From Stomoxys calcitrans (taxonomy: Eukaryota; Arthropoda; Insecta; Diptera; Muscidae), in NCBI RefSeq assembly GCF_963082655.1, contig NC_081552.1:123666458-123730457 (forward strand): a DNA stretch of 64,000 nt, in the 5' to 3' direction. A program made the translations under genes and the position numbers. The notes beneath the pieces are model-generated. The model was not told the origin of the DNA. It saw nothing but the letters and a program-made list of their open reading frames with translations, and ran no database searches. Of the stretch, positions 10,436 through 21,213 are shown one piece after another; position 1 is the stretch's first letter, and each line of letters begins with the position of its first letter.

Positions 10436-11097
10436 TCATGGTGGCAAAGTTTTCTTACCAGAACTATATATTTCAAACAAACAAAATTAACAAACAATAA
10501 AAAATAGATATGCCAAGTATAGTTCAATAACGTAAGAATATAACTAAATATTCAAGAGGGTGGTGATCGGGGTGTAGTGGTGTTAGTGGGAAAATAAGTA
10601 CTCAAACCATTGTAGACCCACAAATATTTTAGTGACGATATTCATTAGGTTACAACAACATCTATGCCACCACCCGCTTTTCATTCTGCTATTGTCATCC
10701 ACTGATGAGGGCATGGTATGCCCAATCTATGATTTGATAGCCGAAGGGGATTTGCAAGCACAACTACACACACACACAATTATTGCAAAACTCAATAAGA
10801 ACTTGCATTCACATTTAGTGCCACACAATAAGCCATTGTTTTACATTTATAAGAATGGGGACTCATATAAATGCAAGAAAATAGAAGCCGAGAGACATTG
10901 AAAGGCGATTTTGCTTTCGGATGATTGAACGGCACAAAAATACATTTTTGAAATTACATTATATTTAATTTTGTAAACTAAACATTGTTAGTGTTATGAG
11001 TTGCCACTATGGCAATGGTGGCACATTCATGGCCAGCTTAAATAGGTACAAGCTTGAGCTACGTTTACATTGACTGCAAAACCTTTTTAAGGGAAAA
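10398..11097. other. Unassigned stretch
   Basis: Its first 30-40 bp look like the SINE remainder. After that the sequence is AT-rich. An 89-codon open stretch at 10632-10901 (containing AQLHTHTIIAKLNKNLHS) has no recognisable domain and is probably chance. No terminal repeats or RNA genes were seen. Confidence 0.35.
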
Positions 11098-11998
11098 AAA
11101 TTTCATTCCCATCGGATAAGAATTGCGCATTCTTGAGGCTCAAGAAGTCAAGACCCAAGATCGGTTTATATGGCAGCTATATCAGGTTATAGACCGATTT
11201 AAACCATACTAGGCACAGTTGTTGAATATCATAAGAAAACACGTCGTGCAAAATTTCATTCCAATCGGATAAGAATTGCGCACTCTAGAGGCTCAAGAAG
11301 TCAAGACTCAAGATCGGTTTAAATGGCAGCTATATCAAAACATGGACCGATATGGCCCATTTACAATACCAACCGACCTACACTAATAAGAAGTATTTGT
11401 GCAAAATTTCAAGCGGCTAGCTTTACTCCTTCTGAAGTTAGCGTGCTTTCGACAGACAGACGGACGGACGGACATGGCTAGATCGACATAAAATGTCACG
11501 ACGATCAAGAATATATATACTTTATGGGGTCTCAGACGAATATTTCGAGTAGTTACAAACAGAATGACGAAATTAGTATGGGTATGGGATCTGTATCGGG
11601 CTACAGACCGATGCAGACCATAATAAACACGTTTGTTGAAGGTCACGAGAGGATCCATCGTACAAAATTTCAGGCATATCGGATAATAATTGCGACCTCG
11701 AGGGGTCAAGAAGTCAATATCCCAGATCGGTTTATATGGCAGCTATATCAGGTTATGAACCGATTTGAACCTTATTTGACACAGTTGTTGAAAGTAAAAA
11801 TAAAATACGTCATGCAAAATTTCAGCCAAATCGGATAGGAATTGCGCCCTCTAGAAGCTCAAGAAGTCAAATCCCCAGATCTGTTTATATGACAGCTATA
11901 TCAGGTTATGGACCGATGTAAACAATACTTGGCACAGTTGTTGGATATCATAACGAATTTACTTCGTGCAAAAATTCATTTAAATCGGATAAGAATTG

Positions 11999-12616
11999 TG
12001 CCCTCTAGAGGCTCAAGAAGTCAAGACCCAAGATCGGTTTATATGGCAGCTATATCAGGTTATGGACCGATTTAAACCATACTTAGCACAGTTGTTGGGT
12101 ATCATAGCAAAACACGTCGTGCGAAATTCCATTCCAATCGGAAAAGAATTGCGCCCTCTAGAGGCTCAAGAAGTCAAGACCCAAGATCGGTTTATATGGC
12201 AGCTATATCAGGTTATGGACCGATTTGAACCATACTTGGCACAGTTGTTAGATATAATAACAAAACACGTCGTGCAAAATTTCATTTCAATCGGATAAGA
12301 ATTTCGCACTCTAGAGGCTCAAGAAGTCAAGACCCAAGATCGGTTTATATGGCAGCTATATCAGGTTATGGACCGATTTGAACCATACTTGGCACAGTTG
12401 TTGGATATCATAACAAAACATGTCGTGCAAAATTTCATTCTGATCGGATAAGAATTGCGCACGCTAGAGGCTCAAGAAGTCAAGACCCAAGATCGGTTTA
12501 TATGGCAGCTATATCAGGTTATGGACCGATTTGAACCATACTTGGCACAGTTGTTGGATATCATAACAAAACACGTCGTGCAAAATTTCATTCCAATCCG
12601 ATAAGAATTGCGCAAT
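11999..12616. repeat. 153-bp tandem units, first module
   Basis: Four consecutive units. The phrase CTCTAGAGGCTCAAGAAG starts near 12002, 12155 and 12308, exactly 153 bp apart, and later near 12461 and 12614 with slight variants. As 153 is divisible by three, reading frames stay open across units and translate as a repeated block of 51 residues (RFIWQLYQVMDRF, PYLAQLL, KHVV). The same series is copied at 13326-13943. Confidence 0.9.
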
Positions 12617-14104
12617 CTAGAGGCTCAAGAAGTCAAGACCCAAGATCGGTTTACATGGCAGCTATATCAAAACATGGACCGATATGGCCCATTTACAATA
12701 CCAACCGACCTACACTAATAAGAAGTATTTGTGCAAAATTTCAAGCGGCTAGCTTTACTCCTTCGGAAGTTAGCGTGCTTTCGACAGACAGACGGACGGA
12801 CATGGCTAGATCGACATAAAATTTCACGACGATCAAGAATATATATACTTTATGGGGTCTCAGACGAATATTTCGAGTAGTTACAAACAGAATGACGAAA
12901 TTAGTATGGGTATGGGATCTGTATCGGGCTACAGACCGATGCAGACCATAATAAACACGTTTGTTGAAGGTCACGAGAGGATCCATCGTACAAAATTTCA
13001 GGCATATCGGATAATAATTGCGACCTCGAGGGGTCAAGAAGTCAATATCCCAGATCGGTTTATATGGCAGCTATATCAGGTTATGAACCGATTTGAACCT
13101 TATTTGACACAGTTGTTGAAAGTAAAAATAAAATACGTCATGCAAAATTTCAGCCAAATCGGATAGGAATTGCGCCCTCTAGAAGCTCAAGAAGTCAAAT
13201 CCCCAGATCTGATTATATGACAGCTATATCAGGTTATGGACCGATGTAAACAATACTTGGCACAGTTGTTGGATATCATAACGAAATACTTCGTGCAAAA
13301 ATTCATTTAAATCGGATAAGAATTGTGCCCTCTAGAGGCTCAAGAAGTCAAGACCCAAGATCGGTTTATATGGCAGCTATATCAGGTTATGGACCGATTT
13401 AAACCATACTTAGCACAGTTGTTGGGTATCATAGCAAAACACGTCGTGCGAAATTCCATTCCAATCGGAAAAGAATTGCGCCCTCTAGAGGCTCAAGAAG
13501 TCAAGACCCAAGATCGGTTTATATGGCAGCTATATCAGGTTATGGACCGATTTGAACCATACTTGGCACAGTTGTTAGATATAATAACAAAACACGTCGT
13601 GCAAAATTTCATTTCAATCGGATAAGAATTGCGCACTCTAGAGGCTCAAGAAGTCAAGACCCAAGATCGGTTTATATGGCAGCTATATCAGGTTATGGAC
13701 CGATTTGAACCATACTTGGCACAGTTGTTGGATATCATAACAAAACATGTCGTGCAAAATTTCATTCTGATCGGATAAGAATTGCGCACGCTAGAGGCTC
13801 AAGAAGTCAAGACCCAAGATCGGTTTATATGGCAGCTATATCAGGTTATGGACCGATTTGAACCATACTTGGCACAGTTGTTGGATATCATAACAAAACA
13901 CGTCGTGCAAAATTTCATTCCAATCCGATAAGAATTGCGCAATCTAGAGGCTCAAGAAGTCAAGACCCAAGATCGGTTTACATGGCAGCTATATCAAAAC
14001 ATGGACCGATATGGCCCATTTACAATACCAACCGACCTACACTAATAAGAAGTATTTGTGCAAAATTTCAAGCGGCTAGCTTTACTCCTTCGGAAGTTAG
14101 CGTG

Positions 14105-14155
14105 CTTTCGACAGACAGACGGACGGACGGACGGACGGACAGACGGACGGACATG
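14105..14155 (-). repeat. GTCY microsatellite within HINE
   Basis: Reading minus, GTCC and GTCT tetranucleotides alternate; on plus they appear as GACAGACAGACGGACGGACG and onward. Equivalent tracts of different length occur at about 11450-11477, 12783-12803, 16105-16149, 17618-17635, 22481-22515, 39584-39624, 46189-46252 and 56975-57035. The tract sits at a fixed place beside the conserved core, as in dipteran mini-me/DINE-1 elements. Confidence 0.85.
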
Positions 14156-15900
14156 GCTAGATCGACATAAAATTTCACGACGATCAAGAATATATATACT
14201 TTATGGGGTCTCAGACGAATATTTCGAGTAGTTACAAACAGAATGACGAAATTAGTATACCCCCCATCTTATGGTGGAGGGTATAACAAGTAAAAGCGCG
14301 CTAAGTTCGGCCGGGCCGAATCTTATATACCCTCCACCATGGATCGCATTTGTCGACTTCTTTTCCCGGCATCTCTTCTTAAGCAAAACATGTAAAAGCG
14401 TGCTAAGTTCGGCCGGGCCGAATCTTATATACCCTCCACCATGGATCGCATTTGTCGAGTTCTTTTCCCGGCATCTCTTTTTAGGCAAAACAGGATATAA
14501 GAAAAGATTTGCTCTGCTATTAGAGCGATATCAATATATGGTCCGGTTTGGACCACAATTAATTTATATGTTGGAGACCTGTGTAAAATGTCAGCCAATT
14601 CGAATAAGAATTGCGCCCTTTGGGGGCTCAAGAAGTAAAATAGAGTGATCGATTTATATGGGAGCTGTATCGGGCTATAGACCGATTCAGACCATAATAA
14701 ACACGTATGTTGATGGTCATGAGAGAATCCGTCGTACAAAATTTCAGGCAAAATACAGGCTCAAGAAGTCAAGATCCCAGATCGGTTTATATGACAGCTA
14801 TATCAGGTTATGAACCGATTTGAACCATACTTGGCACAGTTGTTGGATATTATAATAAAACACGTCGTGCAAAAATTCATTCAAATCGGATAAGAATTAC
14901 GCCCTCTAGAGGCTCTAGAAGTCAAGACCCAAGATCGGTTTATATGGCAGCTATATCAGGTTATGGACCGATTTGAACCATACTTTGCACAGTTGTTGGA
15001 TATTATAACAAAACACGTCGACTAGACACGACATGGCTAGATCGACATAAAATTTCACGACGATCAAGAATATATATACTTTATGGGGTCTCAGACGAAT
15101 ATTTCGAGTAGTTACAAACAGAATGACGAAATTAGTATACCCCCCATCTTATGGTGGAGGGTATAACAAGTAAAAGCGCGCTAAGTTCGGCCGGGCCGAA
15201 TCTTATATACCCTCCACCATGGATCGCATTTGTCGACTTCTTTTCCCGGCATCTCTTCTTAAGCAAAACAAGTAAAAGCGTGCTAAGTTCGGCCGGGCCG
15301 AATCTTATATACCCTCCACCATGGATCGCATTTGTCGAGTTCTTTTCCCGGCATCTCTTTTTAGGCAAAACAGGATATAAGAAAAGATTTGCTCTGCTAT
15401 TAGAGCGATATCAAGATATGGTCCGGTTTGGACCACAATTAATTTATATGTTGGAGACCTGTGTAAAATGTCAGCCAATTCGAATAAGAATTGCGCCCTT
15501 TGGGGGCTCAAGAAGTAAAATAGAGTGATCGATTTATATGGGAGCTGTATCGGGCTATAGACCGATTCAGACCATAATAAACACGTATGTTGATGGTCAT
15601 GAGAGAATCCGTCGTACAAAATTTCAGGCAAAATACAGGCTCAAGAAGTCAAGATCCCAGATCGGTTTATATGACAGCTATATCAGGTTATGAACCGATT
15701 TGAACCATACTTGGCACAGTTGTTGGATATTATAATAAAACACGTCGTGCAAAAATTCATTCAAATCGGATAAGAATTACGCCCTCTAGAGGCTCTAGAA
15801 GTCAAGACCCAAGATCGGTTTATATGGCAGCTATATCAGGTTATGGACCGATTTGAACCATACTTTGCACAGTTGTTGGATATTATAACAAAACACGTCG
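14152..15900. repeat. Tandem duplication of 880 bp
   Basis: Sequence from about 14152 repeats 880 bp later (for example the doubled hairpin end at 14290/14392 and 15170/15272, and translated stretches at 14271 and 15151 that differ at only two positions). The repeat ends near 15900, where copy 1 has the deletion and copy 2 continues normally. Near identity implies a recent event or an assembly duplication. Confidence 0.88.
14287..15166 (-). mobile_element. HINE joined head to tail to its neighbours
   Basis: It begins directly after the preceding copy's terminal GGAGGGTATA with ACAAGTAAAAGCG, then the hairpin TTCGGCCGGGCCGAA and TATACCCTCCACCATGGATC. The hairpin end is itself doubled: the segment from TAAAAGCG recurs after 102 bp (14290 and 14392). 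The element ends at 15166 with another GGTGGAGGGTATA. An internal deletion near 15020 joins AACACGTCG to ACATGGCTAGATCG, removing the core and microsatellite. Confidence 0.85.
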
Positions 15901-16265
15901 TGCAAAATTTCATTCCAATCGGACAATCGGAGCCTCTAGAGGCTCAAAAAGTCAAGACCCAAGATCGGTTTATATGACAGCTATATCAAAACATGGACCG
16001 ATTTGGCCCATTTACAATACCAACAAACCTACACTAATAAGAAGTATTTGTGCAAAATTTCAAGCGGCTTGCTTTACTCCTTCGGAAGTAAGCGTGCTTT
16101 CGACAGAAAGACGGACGGACAGACGGACGGACGGACAGACGGACGGTCATGGCTAGATCGACATAAAATGTCACGACGATCATGGGGTCTCAGACGAATA
16201 TTTCGAGTAGTTACAAACAGAATGACGAAATTAGTATACCCCTCATCTTATGGTGGAGGGTATAA
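15167..16265 (-). mobile_element. HINE, third member of the head-to-tail array
   Basis: It starts with ACAAGTAAAAGCG and the doubled hairpin end, holds about four internal units, the conserved core near 16080, a long GTCY tract (16105-16149) and a shortened right end that lacks the AATATATATACTTTATGG phrase. It ends in ATGGTGGAGGGTATA at 16263. Confidence 0.85.
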
Positions 16266-16373
16266 AAAGGATAAAAGAAAAGATTTTCACTGCTATTAGA
16301 GCGACATCAAGATATGGTCCGGTTCGGACCACAATTAAATTATATGTTGGAGACCTGTGTAAAATGTCAGCCA
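16266..16373 (-). mobile_element. HINE scrap
   Basis: AAAAGATTTTCACTGCTATT through GGAGACCTGTGTAAAATGTC is the region just inside the hairpin end of a HINE, without the hairpin itself. It abuts the end of the previous copy. About 120 bp of unassigned sequence follows before the next copy. Confidence 0.65.
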
Positions 16374-16490
16374 CGTTTTAGAAAAACTATTATATGGCTA
16401 TGGATTCCGACATTGTTGAACTTTTTAAAATCAAACTATTTATTTTTCAAGACTAAAACATATATGTGCTGAGCAATTAAATAAACATTA

Positions 16491-17767
16491 ACAAGTAAAA
16501 GCGTGCTAAGTTCGGCCGGGCCGAATCTTATATACCCTCCACCATGGATCGCATTTGTCGACTTCTTTTGCCGGCCCTTTCTTAGGCAAAAAAAGGATAT
16601 AAGAAAAGATTTGCTCTGCTATTAGAGCGATATCAAGATATGGTCCAGTTCGGACCACAATTAAATTATATGTTGGAGACCTGTGTAAAATGTCAGCCAA
16701 TTCGAATAAGAATTGCACCCTTTGGGGGCTCAAAAAGTAAAATAGAGAGATCGATTTATATGGAATTTATCGGGCTATAGACCGATTCAGACCATAATAA
16801 ACACGTATATTGATGGTCCTGAGAGAATCCGTCGTACAAAATTTCAGGCAAATCGGATAATAGTTGCGACCTCTAGAGGCTCAAGAAGTCAAGATCCCAG
16901 ATCGGTTTATATGGCAGCTATATTAGGTTATGAACCGATTTGAACCTTATTTGACACAGTTGTTGGATATTATAACAAAACACGTCGTGCAAAATTTCAT
17001 TCCAATCGGACAAGAATTGCACACTCTAGAGGCTCAAGAATTCAAGACACAAGATCGGTTTATATGGCAGCTATATCAGGTTATAAACCGATTTGAACCA
17101 TACTTTGCCAAAGTGTTGGATATTATAACGAAACTCGTCGTGCCAAATTTCATTCCAATCGGACAAGAATTGTACACTCTAGAGGCTCAAGAAGTCAAGA
17201 CCCAAGATCGGTTTATATGGCAGCTATGTCAGGTTATTATCCGATTTGAACAATACTAAACAAAGTTGTTGGATATTATAACAAAACACGTCGTGGCAAA
17301 ATTTCATTCCAATCGGATAAGAATTGCGCACTCTAGAGGCTCAAGAAGTCAAGACCCGAGATCGGTTTATATGGCAGCTATATCAGGTTATGAACCGATT
17401 TGATACGTCTTGACAAATTTCATTCCAATCGGATAAGAATTGCGCACTCTAGAGGCTCAAGAAGTCAAGACCCATGATCGGTTTATATGGCAGCTATATC
17501 AAAACATGGACCGATATGGCCCATTTTCAATACCAACCGACCTACACTAATAAGAAGTATTTGTGCAAAATTTCAAGCGGCTAGCTTTACTCCTTCGGAA
17601 GTTAGCGTGCTTTCGATAGACAGACGGACGGACATGGCTAGATCGACATAAAATGTCGCGACGATCAAGAATGTATATACTTTATGTGGTCTCAGACGAA
17701 TATTTCGAGTAGTTACAAACAGAATGACGAAATTAGTATACCCCCTATCCTATGGTGGAGGGTATAA
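16491..17767 (-). mobile_element. HINE, apparently complete
   Basis: Both ends are present: ACAAGTAAAAGCGTGC, hairpin and TATACCCTCCACCATGGATC at the left; conserved core (17595), short GTCY tract, and TATGGTGGAGGGTATA at the right. Between them are about five internal units. The flanks are A-rich on both sides on plus (T-rich on the element strand), consistent with the TT target preference of Helentrons. Confidence 0.85.
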
Positions 17768-18014
17768 AAACTATGATACTCATTTGCAGTCATATGAAAT
17801 TGGTTCCTTTTATATTACAACTTTCATTATCCCAATACAATACTTTGAAACTCGACATTTTCACATATATCCCATGAACAATGAGAAAAATGTATTTTAT
17901 ACCAAAGTATAATTAAGTTTAAGTTTAAAACTTGAATCGAACTGCACTAATCGGCAAAATTTGCATAATTAAGTTTTTGTCTTATTCATATTTATTTTTA
18001 AACCCAGCACAATA
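17768..18014. other. Unassigned AT-rich spacer
   Basis: No frame, repeat or RNA gene was recognised. It separates the HINE array from a diverged HINE in the opposite orientation. Confidence 0.3.
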
Positions 18015-18440
18015 GGATGGGGGCATACTAATCTAGTCTTTCCGTTTCATTTGTAACACCTCGAAATATTCTTGATCGTCTCGACGTTCTGAGTCGATCT
18101 AGCCATGCCCGTCCGTCCGCAATATTTGACCAATTTGGCTGAAATTTTGCATACGGTGTTCTGCTAATACTCCCAACAACTTTGCCAAGTACGGTCCAAA
18201 TCCGTCTATAACCTGATATAGCTCTCATATAAACCGATCTTCGGATTTGACTTCTTGAGCTTTTACAAGCCGCAATTTGTGACCGATTTGGCTAAAATTT
18301 TGCATCTAGTTTTCTGTTTTGACTTTCAACCACTGTGTCTAGTACGGTCCAAATCGATCTATAACCTGATATAGCCCCCATGTAAACCAATCTCCCGATT
18401 GGACTTATTGAGTCCTTATAAGACGCAGTCACGGTCAACA
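18015..18440 (+). mobile_element. HINE, old and diverged copy
   Basis: It starts with GGATGGGGGCATACTAATCT, then a TATTCTTGATCGTC phrase, TCGATCTAGCCATGCCCGTC and a very short GTCY tract, followed by about two internal units (GTATAACCTGATATAGC-like phrases). The hairpin end is missing. Higher divergence than the 11-17 kb copies marks it as older. Confidence 0.65.
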
Positions 18441-19050
18441 TTTGCATGCATTTTCAACATTTGCATGCATTTTCATGCAAATTTCTTTAACGAACGAATT
18501 GCAATGCAGTATTTTTAAAAGAGAAGGTTAGGTTAGGTATGGTTGGAAAGAGGTTGCAGATATTAATTCGGCCCATGGACATACACCTAAGGCAGTAATC
18601 GGCTTGTTGTACGCTTTAAACACTAAAAAGTATCCTCGAAAAAAAATTTAAGTCAGGAATTCCGTGCTGCTTATAAAATCCTTAATTGTTATCCGTACCA
18701 CGCCACTTAATTGGTTTCTGTCTGGTATTGTGTCTCCACCTAAGTACCGGTATCTGTTGGACGCTAAAGCCGGGTAATGACAAAGAAAATGCTCTCAACC
18801 TCTCATCATCTTCCCCGCATGCCCTACACATGCTATCACTTGCCGCACTGATTTTACATAAGTGAGCTCGTAGTTCTATGTGTCCCGTTATAATACCAAT
18901 AGCTATACTGACCTCCTTCTTGCTTCCTTTCAGTAATAACCTCGTCTTCTCACGATCTGGATTCCCCCATATGATTTTCACCGTCCTACCGACCGTTTTG
19001 CTGCTCCACAATGTTGCATGCACATTCGTCGCCCACTCCCTTGACTCGGA

Positions 19051-19676
19051 CTACGTCGACCCAAAAGGCTTCGGGTTAACCAAATTTATTGACGGCAGTC
19101 CTCTGGCCTTCACCGCCAAATAGTCTGCCCTTTCATTTCCCCTTACTCCGTTATGGCCCGGCACCCAAACGATGCGGATTGTGCTATCCTCATAGAAGGC
19201 GTTAATCTCATTCTTACACTGCAAGACTGTTCGTGACCTTACCGTCCTGGTTGTTATTGCCCTTATGGCAATTTTACTGTCGGTAAAAATGTTCAGACTC
19301 GACGTCCTCGCGTTAGCACCACAACACTTCACGCATTCCGTGATCGCCCGGATCTCCGCCTGCAGGACCGTATTATCGTCAGGCAGTCTAAAACAGATGT
19401 CAGTCCCTGGGTTTTCAGGCCCACTCTGTCCTCTAGCTTTGATCCATCCGTGTAACATGATCTTCTAGATGACAATACTAGGGTTCCGTCAATCCAAGAC
19501 TGTGCTGATGGCAGCAGTGCGTCACACTCGACTTCAAGGTTCGGAAACCTCTCCCCTTCCTTTCCCATCGTCGCCTCCATTAAAACGCGATGGTATGAGC
19601 TGCTTGCTGTCTCACACTTAATATCTATGTCAATATTTAGAATAGTCTCCAGTGCCTTCGTCGGCGTGGTCCTCAT
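19051..19676 (-). pseudogene. LOA-like RNase H domain
   Basis: Two overlapping fragments carry the RNase H signature in order: CYTDGSKLEDRVG (near 19450), LQAEIRAITECVK (19340), FTDSKIAIRAI (19270) and WVPGHNGVRGNERADYLA (19150). The domain removes RNA from the RNA/DNA hybrid. D, E, D and the late GHxxxxGNERAD motif are all readable, but a frame change separates TDGS from AEI. Confidence 0.85.
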
Positions 19677-19995
19677 CGCTCAGCCTATGCCTGAGGCGTA
19701 AGTAAGTATTGGTCAAATCACGCTCCTATAGAGCCAGTGGACTATCCTAGGATTCAGGGCCCATTTCGAGCCAAACGGCCCGTCTACATAGTCCCCAACA
19801 TCTGTGAGCCTTCTCAGAACACTCCTGAATGTGACACTTCCAATTCAGTTTCCTGTCCAAGATCACACCTAAGTATTTGACCTTGTCGGATATCAAAATC
19901 GTCTTATTGAGGAAACGGGGTGCGTTAAATTCGCCCACCTTCGTCCTCCTCATGAACAGGCATATTTCAGTCTTCTCTGGGTTAACATTGAGACC

Positions 19996-20369
19996 TCAGG
20001 GTCTATCCCAGTCATATGCCACATGCAAGACCCTTTCGGCCCTTCTGCATAGCTCGTTCGGATCCTTACCTCTTAGAAGTATTATAACATCCTCTGCGTA
20101 GCTGACGGGTTCAAATCCCCTCTCAGTCAGCATCCGTAATAGGTCATTTATGGTGGTTACCCAAAGGAGTGGCGATAAAATGCCCCTTATGGCGTGCCCT
20201 GTGCCACTTTCTCCCTTATATTTATGCCATTGGACACACAATTTATCCACCTGTTCCTTAGCATATGGTTTATCCAGTCTCTAAGGACCGGGTCTAACCG
20301 GTACTGGTCTAAGGATTGGATCAGTATGTCGCTCCGCACATTGTTAAAAGCCCCTCGATGTCTATGCAT
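19996..20369 (-). pseudogene. LOA-like reverse transcriptase core
   Basis: Two overlapping fragments hold the block before the palm (RGAFNNVRSDILIQSL, DPVLRDWINHML), the GILSPLLWVTTINDLL block and the active-site segment SYAEDVIILLRG at about 20089-20100. YADD is expected; the first catalytic aspartate is glutamate here. The next piece (19747-19953) carries KYLGVILDRKLNWKCHI, the thumb-entry motif. Frames change between the pieces. Confidence 0.8.
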
Positions 20370-20429
20370 ACCGCCAGTGTGTACGTTTTGGCATCGAAGG
20401 ATTATTCTACAGTGTTCGCATGCAACACG

Positions 20430-20680
20430 TTCGTAGCCACGCTCTTAACTACGTCAACTCGAAAGGCTTCGGTTTAACCAAGTTTGTTGAGGACAGTCCT
20501 CAGGCCTTCACCGTCAAATCGTCTGCTTTTCCATTCCCAGTTACTCCACTATGGCCCGGCACACAAACGATGCGGATCGTGCCATTATCAGAGAAGGCAT
20601 TAATATCTTTCTTACACACAAAACTGTTCGTGACTTTACCGTCCTGGTTGTTATTGCCCTTATGGCCTGATAACTATCCG
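20430..20680 (-). pseudogene. Second RNase H fragment inserted ahead of the RT core
   Basis: This segment is homologous to 19030-19260: the two share AAAGGCTTCGG, TTAACCAA, GACAGTCCTC/GGCAGTCCTC and ATGGCCCGGCAC phrases. It lies between the linker and the RT core of the surrounding LINE, which is the wrong order for one element. It continues, after a 490-bp insert, at 21213-21250. Confidence 0.75.
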
Positions 20681-20683
20681 AAG

Positions 20684-21213
20684 AAATTTTTGTTTGTTTC
20701 TCTTTCCAGACGAGCTCAATGATCGGAGATGCAAATGTAAAAGGAAAGCCAACGATAGCGACACACAGCAACCACTATGGGACGCGTTTCGACTTTGGTT
20801 AGAAGACTTTTCAACCATATTAGGTGTGATGGCTTCAAGGGTCGTGCGTTGGTATGTTGTATTTGAATCGTATTCAATTGCGAAAACGCATCTATGATAC
20901 AATACTCGACAACCCTGCTTATTAGCTGTACTTTTTCCAATACATTTATTTTTGTGTAATGGCAGACATTCTGTCTGTGGAAAATTATACTTCTTCGGTA
21001 TCACACATGATTTTGATCATCTGTTGGAAGTTGTACTGATGGCTTCGAACGCTAAGACAACGGCAATAGCTCAAGCTGTTGCCCCGTGTGCCCAGGTTCG
21101 AATCCTAGCCGGGCTCTGCCAAATTTTTAATTTTTCAAGTTTTTTGCCTGTTAGGGCGAGATCATTAAATTTTAAAATTTTTGTTTGTTTCTCTTTCGAG
21201 ACGAGCTCAATGA
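20684..21213. mobile_element. Unknown insert flanked by 39-bp direct repeats, with tRNA-like segment
   Basis: AAATTTTTGTTTGTTTCTCT followed by TTC(C/G)AGACGAGCTCAATGA occurs at 20684-20722 and again at 21175-21213, with one mismatch. The 452 bp between carry GTGCCCAGGTTCGAATCCTA (21091-21110), which contains a good pol III B box and T-arm-like folding. The RNase H fragment is continuous once the insert is skipped. It could be a SINE with an extended target duplication, or a small element with terminal direct repeats. Confidence 0.5.

Larger units (their letters stand above)
11285..14240. repeat. Tandem duplication, period about 1,327-1,332 bp
   Basis: Matching points are 11289, 12621 and 13948 (AGGCTCAAGAAGTC followed by AAAACATGGACCGATATGGC). 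The first step is 1,332 bp because the GTCY microsatellite differs by one tetranucleotide; the second is 1,327 bp. Copies A and B translate identically over at least 100 residues at two places (11524/12852 and 11996/13323), so divergence is very small. Confidence 0.9.
11098..14286 (-). mobile_element. HINE with a triplicated 1.33-kb internal module
   Basis: This Helentron-like element is read with its GTCY/TATACCC end on the right (14286) and its left end truncated. It contains many 153-bp units (phrases CTCTAGAGGCTCAAGAAGTC, GATCGGTTTATATGGCAGCT, TTGAACCATACTTGGCACAG). Two nearly identical modules of about 1,327 bp sit in tandem, followed by a partial third. Each module includes the conserved core (TTCGGAAGTTAGCGTGCTTT), the GTCY microsatellite, and ACTTTATGGGGTCTCAGACG. 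Only the last reaches the true end ATGGTGGAGGGTATA. No protein is encoded; long open stretches come from the 153-bp period. Confidence 0.85.

Noticed and set aside
10632..10901. An 89-codon plus-strand frame
   Set aside because: No domain, no splice or promoter evidence and low-complexity flanks; probably chance.
11524..13625. Long open frames in the HINE array that look like a repeat protein
   Set aside because: They follow from a unit length divisible by three, have no start context, and similar frames exist on both strands and in other phases. No codon-level constraint can be shown from this window.
14271..15528. 125-codon frames beginning in the hairpin end (FFSRHLFL)
   Set aside because: They lie across terminal repeats and the HINE junction, appear identically in duplicates, and are open only by composition.
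18520..18545. Internal telomeric repeat
   Set aside because: Only two GGTTA units occur and they coincide with the 3' tail of a LINE.
21080..21110. A genuine tRNA gene
   Set aside because: Only the B box and part of a T arm can be seen; no anticodon arm or acceptor pairing could be drawn. It is better explained as a SINE-like head.
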